Below are positions 39,001-49,496 of a DNA stretch of 64,000 nucleotides, piece after piece. The notes beneath the pieces were generated by a model, which saw only the letters and a program-made list of their open reading frames with translations, made no database searches and had not been told where the DNA came from. Position 1 is the stretch's first letter. The number at the start of each line of letters is the position of its first letter. Source of the DNA: Promerops cafer (taxonomy: Eukaryota > Chordata > Aves > Passeriformes > Nectariniidae). The stretch covers positions 809,342 through 873,341 of the forward strand of contig VZSE01012473.1 of NCBI GenBank assembly GCA_013398275.1, written 5' to 3'. The position numbers were made by a program, and so were the translations under genes.

Positions 39001-42000
39001 CGCAGCCTCATGGTGGCATTTAAGACAGCAGTTGTGTTGATAAAGTTTCCACTCAGAACAGCACTTGGGAACCTCCTTTTCCCCCTGAGCAGGCATGTTT
39101 TCCTGGAATCAGGCCTCCAGCTCTTACCAGATGTCCCCTCCTGGCTCCAGCTGTGTCAGCTAGGATGTCACTACCCGTCAGTGCTTTTCAGAGCCGGTGA
39201 CGATCCCACAGAGATCTGACAGCAGGGCAGTCTGTGGGAAGCTGAATCTATCCATTTATTATAAACAATTTGCAGCTTTTGGGTTGATCTGTCCTGATGG
39301 ATTCTACCCAAAGCAGACCTGGCAGCACTTGCACAAATGCTCTCACCAGCAGAGTGATGGCAGCAACCAGTGCACAATAACTCCGAGGGCAGTACAGCGT
39401 GCAAAGGGAATGTCTTTCTGCAGTTTCAGCAGAGGAGACAGGGAGTCTCAACCTGGGTTCCATCCCCTGGACTGTGCAGTTCTCTAGCTTGTGTCTCATC
39501 TAAAGCCTGCAGTGATGTTCAAGCACTCCTGTCTCTGAGCTGTGCCTGTGTGATAGAGTGTTGACCTTGACACGTTCTGCCCAGCTGAGTAAGGTGAACC
39601 GTGAGGGAATGTGCTGTGCTTTGGGGCAGGTGTAATGGATACCAAGGAGCACTTCAGACAGGACAGCACTGGGAAGGACTGTGTCTCTCAGAGGCAGAGT
39701 ACATACAGATAGCAAAGGGTTGGTTGTACCAGGGGGATTTGTGACGACAAACGAGTTTGCTATAGGTGTTAGCAGATGATTTCTGTGCTCGCACATATTC
39801 CTGCAGAGCCATTCTGTTTTCTCAGCTTTTACAGTCACAGATGTGGTGAGGCTATAAACATGGTAATCTTGCTCCTTCTTAATTCAGAATTTGGACTCTT
39901 CCTTGCTCCATTAAATCTCACATTTATTTTTAGTCATAGGAACGGTGTTGGGGACAGAAATGGTACATTTAGTTCTGCTGAATGGATAGGGTATTAGATT
40001 GACAGTCTCTGTCAGTGTTTAATTGCAGATTAATGGGAGGTAATATGTCATTATGGCAGCTCAGTAGCACAAGTTTTGGAGCTGCACACAAAGTCCAGGC
40101 TTTCATTTCTTGTTAGAGGAGGCTACTCTGAACTGCCTTGCACAGTTTCCTGTCTGTTCTCTTGTGGCAGAGAATAGGAATATTTACAGTTCAGGTACTT
40201 AATGACCCCAGGAATATGATGCAAGACCAAAGGTGTTATTTAAAGGGTATGAAGAGATGGGGAAGAACTGATACAATACAGGAATGACATAATTCCAACA
40301 ATATGCTACAAGAAATGAATTATCTATGAAAAGCTTTATGCTGTGAAATGAGCAGCTTTCTGCACAACATCTACCAGCAGATACAAAGGTATTACTTGTG
40401 TCCAAAATGAGTAGATCTGTTCAGCTCTACTAACCACACCATGAAGTCAAGGGAGGGACTATATTCATAGGGTGGAAAATGAGGGCATTCCATAAACGGG
40501 TTATTGAAGTAACATTCCCAGTTATTGCCTAGTTGAGCCTCTATCAGCTGGTACTTTAACACTTCATGTCTTGCAGCAGATGCCTTATGCTGAGGAGGTT
40601 GATTTGAAGCTATTCTTACTGAGGACCACCTTGAGACATTTACTTCCCTAAAAAGTACTTTGCACTATAAGCAGCCCTTCTGATGTCTGCAGAAAAAAAA
40701 ATAATGCTATTTGGGAATGGAATAGATTGTGTTTTGGCCCTAGGGAAGGAGCTCAATCATGTGTTAGAAAGGACCTAATCAGTTTAAGATGTAATAGATC
40801 TCCTTCAATTTGTCTTTCCTTGTAAGACAGCCTGTCAGTGTTGCTGTGCAGGTACCAGACACCTCCTCAAAAGTCACTTTTTCTTGAACTCCACAAGTGA
40901 CAGTCCTGCTTGTGCAGACTGTGCAGTATGGAGTGTCATAAGGTGGAATGTATTTCTTTTTTTGGTGGGATAGGGAAAAAGTTCCTCTGTAGCAACAGGC
41001 AGAGGAGGTCTTTATCTCGGTCTGCCTGGAGTCACATGGAGGAAATGTTAATCATCCCAGAATGAAAAATATAGCTTGGAAACGTCTGTGGCAAGCAGAG
41101 AACAACTTCTTCTGTCACAGATTTCAAGGCAGCAGTTGTAATGCTAGTTAAAGGAGAAGAGGGAGCCTGCAGGTGAGGAGTTTCAGATGTGTGTGGCAGA
41201 TCTGCTGGGAATTTTATCTTGTGCTGTATGAAGTATGGGTACCACCATGTTTGCTTGTGATGCACCATTTGTTTATGCTCCTGACACTGGCGTTTTACCT
41301 ATTTAACTATTTTGTGTGTCCAAGTTGTTCTCTGCTGTTGTAAAAGTGGAAACTGGCAGATCTTAGCAAAACTTACTCGGAGGATAGCAAGTGTGTTACT
41401 GAAGCTGCTGACCCAGATGGGCCAGGGATGCTTCTGGATAGCAACAACATGTCTCTTAATAATCTGATGTAGTTTGGCCTTGAAGGTCCTTGCATGTGAG
41501 AGTGTTTTGGACTTGTGAAGTGCTGTCTGTTCCTGTGCAAAGGACAACCCTACCATGCCCAAACCTCTGTGTCAGAGTAGCAGCCCAGGGAGAGTGTAGC
41601 TGCAGCTGCTATTGCTCCCAATTCCTTACAGATAAAGGATGCAGCAGCAAAGTTTGGGCAGTGGGGTAGCCAGGCTCTTCCTCCTCTCCCTATTGGCCTG
41701 CGTGTCTGAATCTCATCTGGGGAGGAATCATGAGCAAGGCACAATGCAGTGCCACCATCTGGGAGCAGAGGTGCACCCTGCAGGGTCCAGGTGTGTTCTT
41801 CTGGGTCTAGCTGAGCTGGAAAGGAGGTGACTCTGCACAGCCACCTGGCAAAGGTTGCTGCCTCACTGGCCTGTGGACAGAGCAGTGTGTGTGGGTACTT
41901 CCTTATCTCCTACAGGCACAATCAGGTTGCCTAGCTCAGGTAGATGATTTGTGTTGTTTTATACTAGCACTGATAATTTATTTTTCCTAAGTGTAAGTAT

Positions 42001-43536
42001 GCAGTTTTGACAAAAATCAGCTCTTCAGGCAACACTGGGGGGAACACTCAGGAAGGAGTTGCAGTGAGTAGCTGAAACTACTAAAAGGTGTGAAACTCTT
42101 CTAAAAGGTACGCAGGGATCTACGAAGAAAAAGTCTCTGATGGCCTCAGATTCATAACCCTCTGCCCTTTGCTCAGGGCTTATTTGACAGCAATGGGTGA
42201 ACAAAATACTAGTGCATTTATGGTTTGCAGGAAGAAAAAGAATTCTTAGACATAATAAATATATGTGGCTAATACCACAGAATGACCAGGCTACTTTAGA
42301 AGAGTGGTAAGATCCTAATAATGGCTTTGTTTAAAAGGACTGAGATGCTATCTCACATCTAGATCTGAGGGAAGTATTTATCGTTAGTACCATGCTGCCA
42401 GATTTAGTAGTGTGAAAATAATGCAAACAGTCATCTGTAATGCAAATGTTGACGTCTGATTAATAGAGAAAATAAGACAAGCAATTAATCCACAAGGGAG
42501 TAGATCATTATAAATGTAAATTAGATCATCAAAGGGTAAGCCACACAGAAATGAAACTACCCCAAAACATGATTAATTATTGAAATTCCAGTAAAAAAGG
42601 CGTCTTTAACAATAGAGTCCTTGGAAGGCATGTCATGTGGTTCATCAAGATTCTGGACAAGGTTATTTTACAATACAAAAATTGATTAGCTTCATTATAA
42701 ATATGATGGGGACATTTATTCCATCCAAGATAGCATTCTGTTTTAGTGATAGAGCACAGCCTCAGCACTAAACTGACTCATTTCTGATTTGCATACACCC
42801 AATTTTTGCTATAGAACATAGTTTGCTTGGGTAACTCAGGAGATACCTGCTTGCTTTTTTTTTTTTTCAGGGATAATCATAGCCTTTACATAAATGTTTG
42901 TACCTGCATATGGTCTTAATCACCCCAAGATAAAATGTTAGAGGAAAGGCTGTCTTTCTGGTCAGGTCATAGAGATTTGTCAAAAATTAGTTTCTCTTCT
43001 TGCCTCTCAGAGAAATTTTCAGGTGACCTTGGGCAGATCACTTTATTTTTGCAGTGCTTTGTTCTCTACCTTGGTTTTGAATGTTTCAGCCTAATGATGT
43101 ATAACGTGAAATTTTTTAAATGGTCTTCATTTCAAGTAATGCTAGGAATCTACCCTTGTAAAGTCCCGGTCACTTTTTAAAAGCTCAGTTAAAGATGTTA
43201 TTCTTTTCTAGCAAAGTAGGGCTTGCTGCTGTTCAAGTGCTGTTAAATGTTAAGTGACTTCTACTTTGAAGATACACAGTATTTTAGCACTGTTTGTAAC
43301 ATTGAGGGCTAGAATTGTAATCTGCATCTTTCCTGAGGTTAAATTTCACATTTTCCTATTATTAGAGACCTGCTTAGGAACTTGGCAGTTTTTCCCCCTT
43401 TCTATTCAAACTAGACTCAGTGTGCTTTACTGCAGCAGTTTAAGTGCATTTTGCATGGCATAATGGTGTTGTGCTGAACACCCAGCAGAACTAACCTTGT
43501 GAGACCTTGCTCCTTATGCAAGGCCAGTTGGAGTTT
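36089..43536. other. Gene-free stretch left of the provirus
   Basis: No gene recognised. Notable are clustered CAGCTG words near 36494-36516, a 13-base poly-T (42855-42867) and an AT-rich patch at 42400-42540. That patch carries an octamer motif ATGCAAAT (42440-42447), a CRE-like TGACGTCT (42450-42457) and several AATTA words. It resembles conserved noncoding regulatory DNA, but conservation cannot be judged from one sequence. Confidence 0.5.
43533..43536. repeat. Possible target-site duplication, 3' LTR side
   Basis: GTTT just outside the 3' LTR edge may pair with TTTT at 49977-49980 outside the 5' LTR edge, with one mismatch. Gammaretroviruses duplicate 4 bp. The match is weak because the flank is T-rich. 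Confidence 0.35.
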
Positions 43537-43882
43537 AGATACCAAAATCAGCCAGATAGAAACTTTTTTAACACAGTTTTGAATGTTAGAAAACAGGCAT
43601 TCTTTATTGCAGAGGATTGTAACTTAGACAATCCTTCCTCTAATTAATTGAGTGCCCTGAGTGCTGGCTAAGCAGAGATTTTTATCATGTACACTGATTA
43701 CATATTCATTAGCTCTCCCTGCTTACTTGATGTATATAGATTACTTTATTTTACACAGTCACCCCTGATTGGAAATCCTTGTATGGTTCTTTGGCATCCT
43801 CTTGACTTCTGTTTTCTCAGTCTCATTTACTTCTCTTTATTTGATAAGAGTAAAATGTTGTTCTGTTCTACTGTCCTTATGA
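43537..43882 (-). repeat. 3' LTR of the provirus (degraded, shortened)
   Basis: Aligns with the 5' LTR over both ends: inner end ATACC...ATCAGCCAGA, outer end CTGTCCTTAT. It lacks roughly 130 bp of the U3 part found in the 5' LTR. The TATA-like box is altered and almost every CpG of the 5' copy is absent. It does keep an AATAAA polyadenylation signal (minus strand, + coordinates 43603-43608) that the 5' copy lacks. About a dozen differences fall in the first ~72 aligned bases, counted by eye. The terminal TG/CA are both altered. Confidence 0.88.
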
Positions 43883-43885
43883 AGT

Positions 43886-43899
43886 CCCCCCCTTTTCTT
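43886..43899 (-). other. Polypurine tract of the provirus
   Basis: On the minus strand this reads AAGAAAAGGGGGGG, three bases from the start of the 3' LTR. It is the expected plus-strand DNA primer site of a retrovirus and helps fix the LTR edge. Confidence 0.85.
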
Positions 43900-44021
43900 G
43901 AGACTAAGTTCCTTATGAGAAGTAGTCTCTTAATATGTTTTGCATGTTATAGCATAACACATTACAACAAGCAAGCTAAAACACACATAGTAATTATTGT
44001 GGTAACAGTTATAAACATATT
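43900..44021 (-). pseudogene. Short spacer where env should be
   Basis: Between the integrase C-terminal frame and the polypurine tract only about 120 bases remain. One frame encodes a hydrophobic stretch (MFITVTTIITMCVLACLL, near 43970-44020) followed by stops. It could be the last trace of an Env membrane anchor or chance. No surface subunit, cleavage site, fusion peptide or CX6CC motif is present, so env is deleted. Confidence 0.4.
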
Positions 44022-44543
44022 TTAACCAAGTCCAGCTGTGTAACCCTGAAGTAAGTTTGGTCCAGGTTTCTTCAGATCCCCAGGAGGTGTCGTCTGGAGC
44101 TGTGCGTTGTAAAATCTGAGTTTGTTTCCAAATTTCCTGGATATCTGTAGACACTCTACCCCTTTGATAGCAAAACAGGACTTAAGCATCTTGGGTTTTT
44201 TGATTACCTGAGGGGATTTGGCCCTTTTAGTTCTGAAATAATGTATCTGTGATTTTACTCTGCCCAGTTCCAATGCAGTTAAAGATGTCAGTAGGAGCTG
44301 GAAACGTCCCCTCCACTCTGACTGGAGCAGAGAGGTTCTCCAGTCTTTTTTGTAGACCCAATCTCCTGGTTGGAACTCATGCGCTGGTGTGTCCAATCCC
44401 ATCAGTCTGGAGATCACCACTGCTTGCTGTAAATCCCATAAAGTTTTATGAAGAGAAATGAGGTAATTATTCAAGTTGACCCCTCCTTTTAGGTGTATGT
44501 CTCCTGGAATGTGTGGTACGTGGTAGGGTTGACCATATAGCAA
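44022..44543 (-). pseudogene. pol: Integrase C-terminal domain remnant (pol)
   Basis: A 173-codon open segment that continues integrase after a gap in the reading frame. It opens with the LYGQPYHV region that follows the catalytic core in gammaretroviral integrases. Around residues 57-105 it has the C-terminal SH3-like domain (FQPGDWVYKKDW, then SEWRGRFQLLLTSLTALEL). The rest beyond about residue 110 is a tail of uncertain meaning. It has no intact catalytic core attached and cannot act as integrase. Confidence 0.82.
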
Positions 44544-45300
44544 CTCATAGGGACTTGTTTTCCTGGTGTCCCACAGCTGAATTCTAATTTGTAGTACAGC
44601 AACAGGTAAGGCTTGGGCTCCTGTCCTGTAGGTTTCCTGACATGTTTTACCTAATGGAAATTTGAATAATTAATTCAGTCTACTTTGCCAATAGCTTGGG
44701 GCCTATAAGGAGTATGAAGATCCCAAGGTATTCCTTCCAAGGCTTTCCTAACCTATTGTACCACTTCTGCATTAAAGTGGGAACTACTGACTGATGACAT
44801 TCCCAAAGGTATCCTGAATCCAGTTATTATTTGATTTAACAGTATTTTGTCACTTCCCTAGCCTGGTTAGTGCGACAAGGAAAGGCTTCTGGCCACCCAG
44901 AAAAGTTATCCATCAGAACTAGGAGGTGTTAACACCCTCTTTTCTGGGTAATTCAGTGAAATTAATCTGCCAATATTCACCTGGAACATTTCCGGATTTC
45001 ATGGCTCTTGGCACTACTTTATTAGCTGTGTTAGGGCTGTTTCTTTTATAAACAGTACATTGTTGGATTCTTGATTGTACAATTTGTGCCGTTTTAAACC
45101 CAATTATAGATTGTTGCAAATATTTCAGAAGTTTTTCAATACTTTTATGAGCGGCTTTATGTTCACTATCCACTATTTCATGCAAGATCAGTTCTGGGAC
45201 TATTATTTGCCTGTTTGGAGTAACTTCCCAGCCTCGTGGATCAAATTTTGCTTCTAAGGTTTCAATTAACTGACAGTCCCTAGGACTATACTCTGATTTT
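44544..45300 (-). pseudogene. pol: Integrase N-terminal and catalytic core, broken (pol)
   Basis: The upstream frame (minus 45572-44919) runs into the zinc-binding domain. The two His are present (HKAAH, residues 138-142 of that frame), but the second Cys of the CxxC pair reads Tyr (CTVY, 172-175). The core follows: the first catalytic Asp position reads Asn (WQINFTEL, residue 204), and the frame stops 13 residues later. A shifted frame continues with FSGWPEAF, then meets another stop. Where the second and third catalytic acids are expected I read Val and Asp, with a stop right after the latter. Multiple independent breaks make this catalytically dead. The assignment to integrase is firm; individual residue alignments after the frameshift are less certain. 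Confidence 0.85.
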
Positions 45301-45790
45301 TCTACTGAGAGAGGTATCTCTGGCAGGGGTATTAAAGAGATGTCTTCTAACGTGCCTTTTTCTGCAGCCTCTTTGGCAGCCTTATCGGCTGCATGATTCC
45401 CCAGTTCTAGTTTGGTCTTCCCTGCTTGGTGTGCACTGCAGTGCATAATAGCCACCTCTGCTGGTTTCTGGATACTTTCGAGTAAATCTGAGATTTGTTT
45501 TCCATTTTTGATCGACGTGCCTTGAGATGTCAAAAGGCCTCTTTCTTTCCAAATGACCCTGTGTGCATGCACTACTCCAAAATTTCTGTATTTTGAATCA
45601 GTCCAAATGTTAACTCATTTTCCTGTACTCAATTCCAAAGCTCGAGTGAGTGCAATTACACACTGGAGGGAGTGCCCCTGATTCAGTTACCTCATGGTGT
45701 GTAGTCACTGCATATCCAGATAGTCATTTTCCATTTTGGACAAAGCTGCTCCCATCAGTAAATGACTCTCAATCGGGACTTGCCAAGGGT
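45301..45790 (-). pseudogene. pol: RNase H domain remnant (pol)
   Basis: Starts at the conserved FTDGSS motif (about 45751-45765). It continues past an in-frame stop to a tract resembling the central RNase H helix (IALTRALEL), then another stop, TDSKY, and WKERGLLTSQG...HCSAHQ...GNHAADKAAKEAA in the 217-codon frame beginning at 45572. The segment normally carrying the second catalytic acid is missing or scrambled. At least two stops and one frame change separate the parts. It degraded the RNA of RNA:DNA hybrids in the ancestor and is inactive here. Confidence 0.85.
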
Positions 45791-46480
45791 CTGTCTCCGA
45801 AGTCGGGTCTGCTGGAATACACTTCTTCTGTAGCTTGTAAGCAAACAAAGCAAAACATCGTCATACTCTGGGCTTCCTTCTACTTATTGGGCAGATAAGA
45901 ACACAGCAGGGTTAATGACAGAAGTTGTTTTGATTGTCACATCGTCTTGCTCCAGCAAGACTACCTGGTACTTCAGCATCCAGCTGGGAGAGAGCCAGTG
46001 GCCCCCTTTTTGCTTGAGTACCGACTGCACCATGTGTGGTACAAAAATGACAATCCCAAAGTCAGTTTTCAAGCTTCCTGGATCAAAGAACAGTAGCTGC
46101 TACTGCCCTCCAGACAACTAGACCAGCCTTGGCTGACATTTAGTTGCTTTGAAAAGTAGGCCACAGCCCTCCTCTGCTCCCCAAGGAACTGCAACAGCAC
46201 TCACAGTGCTATGTAGTGTCTTTGATGGGTAAATGGTTCAAATAGGCATATGGGGTTTGGGAGCCCCAAAGCAAGGCCTGCATAAGGGCTTGCTTGAGCT
46301 GTAAAAAGGCAGCCCATGAATCATCAGTGCAGACTATAATGCTTCTGAGCTGTCTTCAAGAGCTTTTATATATATATATGTGTGTGTATATATATATGTA
46401 TATATGCTTTACTAGCAGCCCACAATGGCTAGTTCATAGGAGACACCATCCCACCATCCCAAAAAATGTACATAAGTCTC
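45791..46480 (-). pseudogene. pol: RT thumb/connection remnant with microsatellite (pol)
   Basis: The link between the RT palm and RNase H is recognisable in pieces: LPNPICLFEPF, then RRAVAYFSKQLNVSQGW, then FVPHMVQSVLKQKGGHWLS in the minus frame 46072-45884. The pieces lie in different frames with stops between them. A TA/TG microsatellite (46367-46406) sits inside the thumb region and adds noncoding length there. Confidence 0.8.
46367..46406. repeat. TA/TG microsatellite inside pol
   Basis: A 40-base TATATA/TGTGTG run lying in the former RT thumb coding region. It must have grown after coding function was lost. Confidence 0.9.
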
Positions 46481-47220
46481 TTACCATTCATGGCAGTGGG
46501 TTTTGGTAAATTGCTTCTTTTCATTTCTGTCCCAGCCTCCTTTGTCCTGGAGAATTTCAAATCCCAAGTGGGTTACTGTGGTCTGGAATACTTCTGCTTT
46601 GTCTTTGGATCCTCTATATCCGGTTAGTCCCAGAAAATTCAGCAAGGCTACACTCTGATCCCAGCATTGCTGTTTAGTTTCAGTGGCTATCAGAATGTCG
46701 TCTACATACTGTAACAAGACTCCAGTATGGTTCTGATTTTTCCATTCCTCCACTTCTTTTGCCCACTGATTTCCAAATGCAGCAGGGCTGTTTTTAAACC
46801 CCTGTGGTAGAACCATCCAAGTCACTTGGCTTCTTCTCTCTGTTTGGATTTTCCCATTCAAAAAGCAAATAGCTCTTGACACTCAGTACTCAAAGGGATG
46901 CAGAAAAAGGCATCTTTAATACTGTAAACCATTTTAATTTTTCACTCAAGATTGCTGCTACTGGGTGTATATTTTCTACTGTCTTTTTTATGGCTCTGAT
47001 GTCCTGTACCAGCTGGTAAGCCTTTCCTTCAGTTTGCATTCTTAACTGGCAGGATAGGGGTATTAAATCTGGATTCACATTCCTTCAATAGGCCATATTT
47101 TATAATTTTTTCCACAAGGGGTTACAACCCCTTATGACTTTCTATTTTCAAAAGGTATTGCTTTTGCCTTACCGGTCCTGCTCTAGGTTTCAATTTAATT
47201 CTTACAGGCTCTGCTCTTTT
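46481..47220 (-). pseudogene. pol: Reverse transcriptase fingers/palm, broken (pol)
   Basis: Two open segments. Minus 47078-46890 holds the fingers, with YQLVQDIRAIKKTVENIHPV. Minus 46882-46481 holds the palm, with the LPQGFKNSP motif (residues 25-33) and the catalytic LLQYVDDILIA (YVDD at 59-62). A frame change and stop near 46886 separate them, and sequence between 47085 and 47220 continues upstream in yet another frame. The YVDD box survives, but the enzyme is not continuous. RT copies viral RNA into DNA; this copy is inactive. Confidence 0.9.
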
Positions 47221-47780
47221 GGATCACCCAGGCACCTCTCCAGCCCAGACTATCAGGATCACTGCATCCTCTAGTGATGCTGGCAGATGTATCATGTCCA
47301 GTTTCAGAGGCTGTAATGCAAAAATAGAGGCTTCCACATAATTAGGTTCTTGAATATTAACCAGTATTTTGACATGTTTAAACTTGATTTCAGCATTTAC
47401 TTTTTCCAAAAATTCTCTCTCAAGGAGAGGCTTTGGCGAATTGGGTAGATGCAAAAACCGGTGAGTCATCTACTATTTTCCTAGTTTAAAATGAAAAATG
47501 GCCGAGTTTTGCGATTCCCTGTTGCACCAATGATTGTTAGAGAATCATTACTGAAGTTTCCTCTTACTGTATTTAGCACTAAGTTACTAGGTCCTGTATC
47601 TACTAAAAATCCTATCTCCTCATTTACCTCCTCGTTCCCTGGCCTAGCTGTAAGCAGAGGTTCTGCCAGGGAAGAATTCTCCAGTCCCCCCTCAGTCAAT
47701 GTTGGTGACAGCCACAGGTTGGCCATATCCTCGTCCCCTTCCTTTCCCTGGGGGCACCATTCCTCTAGAAATTCCTTCAT
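47221..47780 (-). pseudogene. pro: Retroviral protease remnant (pro)
   Basis: The minus frame 47780-47481 overlaps the end of gag in another frame and carries the aspartic protease signature FLVDTG at residues 58-63. The next residue is Pro where the family has Ala or Ser. It stops after RPFFILN. A second frame (47469-47224) continues with the end of the protease fold and SPKPLLEREF, then stops again. The protease that would cleave Gag and Pol is thus split by a stop plus frameshift near 47470. Confidence 0.85.
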
Positions 47781-49188
47781 TAACTCCAGCTACTGTTTGT
47801 TTAGGTTCTTGCTGGTTTTCTCTGTTCTGAAAAACTCCCCTAGCAACATCTAACAGCTTCCCTAAATCATACTCGTCTTGTCCCTGAGCCTGTTGTAATT
47901 TCCTTCTAATATGATCTGAGGATTGCCTCACAAATATGGGGGCTAATAGAGTTTTTCCTTCCTCTGTTTCAGGATCAATATTAGTATACTTTTGAGCCGT
48001 TTCTTTCAGGCAATTTAAAAATTCACTAGGTGATTCCTTACCATCCTGCTTAATTTCAAATAATTTTGTCATATTGATAGCCTTTGGTATGGCATTTCTA
48101 ATTCCATATAGTACCCATTGTTGATATCTCTTTAATCTTTCTCTAAACATGGGCACATTAGGGTCCCACTTGGGATCCACAGTGGGAAAATGAATGTCCA
48201 GTGTACCTGACAAGTTACCTGTTAAAATCTGCTCTTCCACAAACCTCCTACTGGTTTTAACAACTGTCTCTCTTTCTGTACTGTCAAACATCAGTTTTAA
48301 CATAGCATCTATATCCTTCCAGTCCGGATCCTGAAGTTTTATCATAATTTCAAATGCATTTGCCATTTTGTCTGGGTCATCTTGATAGGTATCAGCCATC
48401 AGCTTCCAATTATTAAGGTCTGTTACTGAAAATGGAACATCTGCTGTAATTGGACCATCCATACCAGATGCCTGATGTAAGGCAGCTGCTCTCACATCTC
48501 TGTGTTTAGCTCTAGTTGTCTCTGCAGTTGGACTAAAACCCTCTGTTCCTTGATACATCCTCTCTATCTCTTCTGTCTTCTCCTCTGCTCCTTGATACAT
48601 CCTCCCTGTCCTCTCTATCTTCTCTTCTAGACCTGCTAACTCCACCTCTTCACATGCCAGTTCCCTCATAATATCAGTCTCAGCAGCCTGGTTTTCTGTT
48701 CCCCCATCCAACCTGCAGTTAGGACTGACCATTACTTTTAAATCATCCTTCATACTGGGGAGATGTTTAGAACAAGTTTGTCCAATGCTGCACATAGAAC
48801 AACATTTTAACCATTTTCCTTGGTTCTCCTTTTCAAGAGCCAGCACAAAAGGGTCTGAGGGGGCTGGATTCAAGCCACAATCTTTCTGCCATTCAGGATG
48901 ATTCCGTAAAGTGAAAAACATATCAGCATACATAACCTCATCCCATTTCTGTTCCCGTCTTAAAAACAACATCAACTTTAACAGTGTATTATAATTCAAG
49001 GTTCCATTTTGTGGCCACTTTTCTCCAGAGTCTAGTTGGTACAGTGGCCACCTCTGATTACAACACTTAATCAAATTCTCCCTGGTTGCTGGTCCCCCAG
49101 GGGGGCCTCCAATCTTTTTCCAATGTTGCAAAAGGCAACCAAGTGGGGATTTTTTCACAATGCCCCTTTTAGATTGTCCACTGCCCAT
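47692..49188 (-). CDS. gag: Intact endogenous retroviral Gag, 498 aa
   Basis: A single uninterrupted frame. The ATG lies in a strong context (G at -3, G at +4). Residues 1-8 (MGSGQSKR) form an N-myristoylation-type start. Matrix spans about 1-120. A variable, acidic linker spans about 120-245, with a Cys cluster at 129-139 and two tandem 14-residue units ending in MYQG (188-215). Capsid spans about 245-460, with a major-homology-like stretch at 380-393 (QDGKESPSEFLNCL). The C-terminus is short and basic (GKGRGRGYG, 481-489). No CCHC zinc knuckle and no clear PPxY or PTAP late motif is present, so RNA packaging and budding are doubtful. The TGA stop is followed by GGGGGG, similar to gammaretroviral readthrough contexts. 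It follows a CpG-keeping LTR and a leader splice donor, while all of pol is broken. It is either a young gag on a mosaic provirus or a host-retained Gag. Confidence 0.92.
   Translation of the reverse strand: MGSGQSKRGIVKKSPLGCLLQHWKKIGGPPGGPATRENLIKCCNQRWPLYQLDSGEKWPQNGTLNYNTLLKLMLFLRREQKWDEVMYADMFFTLRNHPEWQKDCGLNPAPSDPFVLALEKENQGKWLKCCSMCSIGQTCSKHLPSMKDDLKVMVSPNCRLDGGTENQAAETDIMRELACEEVELAGLEEKIERTGRMYQGAEEKTEEIERMYQGTEGFSPTAETTRAKHRDVRAAALHQASGMDGPITADVPFSVTDLNNWKLMADTYQDDPDKMANAFEIMIKLQDPDWKDIDAMLKLMFDSTERETVVKTSRRFVEEQILTGNLSGTLDIHFPTVDPKWDPNVPMFRERLKRYQQWVLYGIRNAIPKAINMTKLFEIKQDGKESPSEFLNCLKETAQKYTNIDPETEEGKTLLAPIFVRQSSDHIRRKLQQAQGQDEYDLGKLLDVARGVFQNRENQQEPKQTVAGVNEGISRGMVPPGKGRGRGYGQPVAVTNID
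48541..48626 (-). repeat. 42-bp tandem duplication within gag
   Basis: Two in-frame 42-bp units, encoding 14-residue repeats ending MYQGA and MYQGT, lie in the linker between matrix and capsid. Being a multiple of three, the expansion preserves the frame. Confidence 0.75.
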
Positions 49189-49496
49189 CTCCGAATAATA
49201 GACCCAGAATGCTACAATACAGATACAAATGCAAATACAAAGCGATTAGGGATTGATAAAACAAAGTCAAACAGTGAATTCTGGAATATCAAATGCCCTG
49301 GAAGAAGCCACACGTCTTATATGGGCAGGATTCCAGAAAGAATGCCTTATTATCAAATAGGATCTTACCTGTGTCCCAGACTGGTCCGGGGATCTGTGGT
49401 CTTCTCCAGGAAAGTCCCGGTGCCGGTGTGAAGATCCAGAGATCCCTCGGATCCACGGGAGATCAGGCAGAGTGTTTCACTGGGAGTTGCCAAAAA
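49189..49496 (-). promoter_or_regulatory. Proviral leader with splice donor and possible primer-binding site
   Basis: About 308 bases between the 5' LTR and gag. A strong splice donor, CACAG|GTAAGA, lies at 49369/49368 on the minus strand, the usual place for the retroviral major donor. Right after the LTR end the minus strand reads TTTTTGGCAACTCCCAGTG. A primer-binding site would start at the TGG, but I could not match it to a specific tRNA 3' end. Confidence 0.65.
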
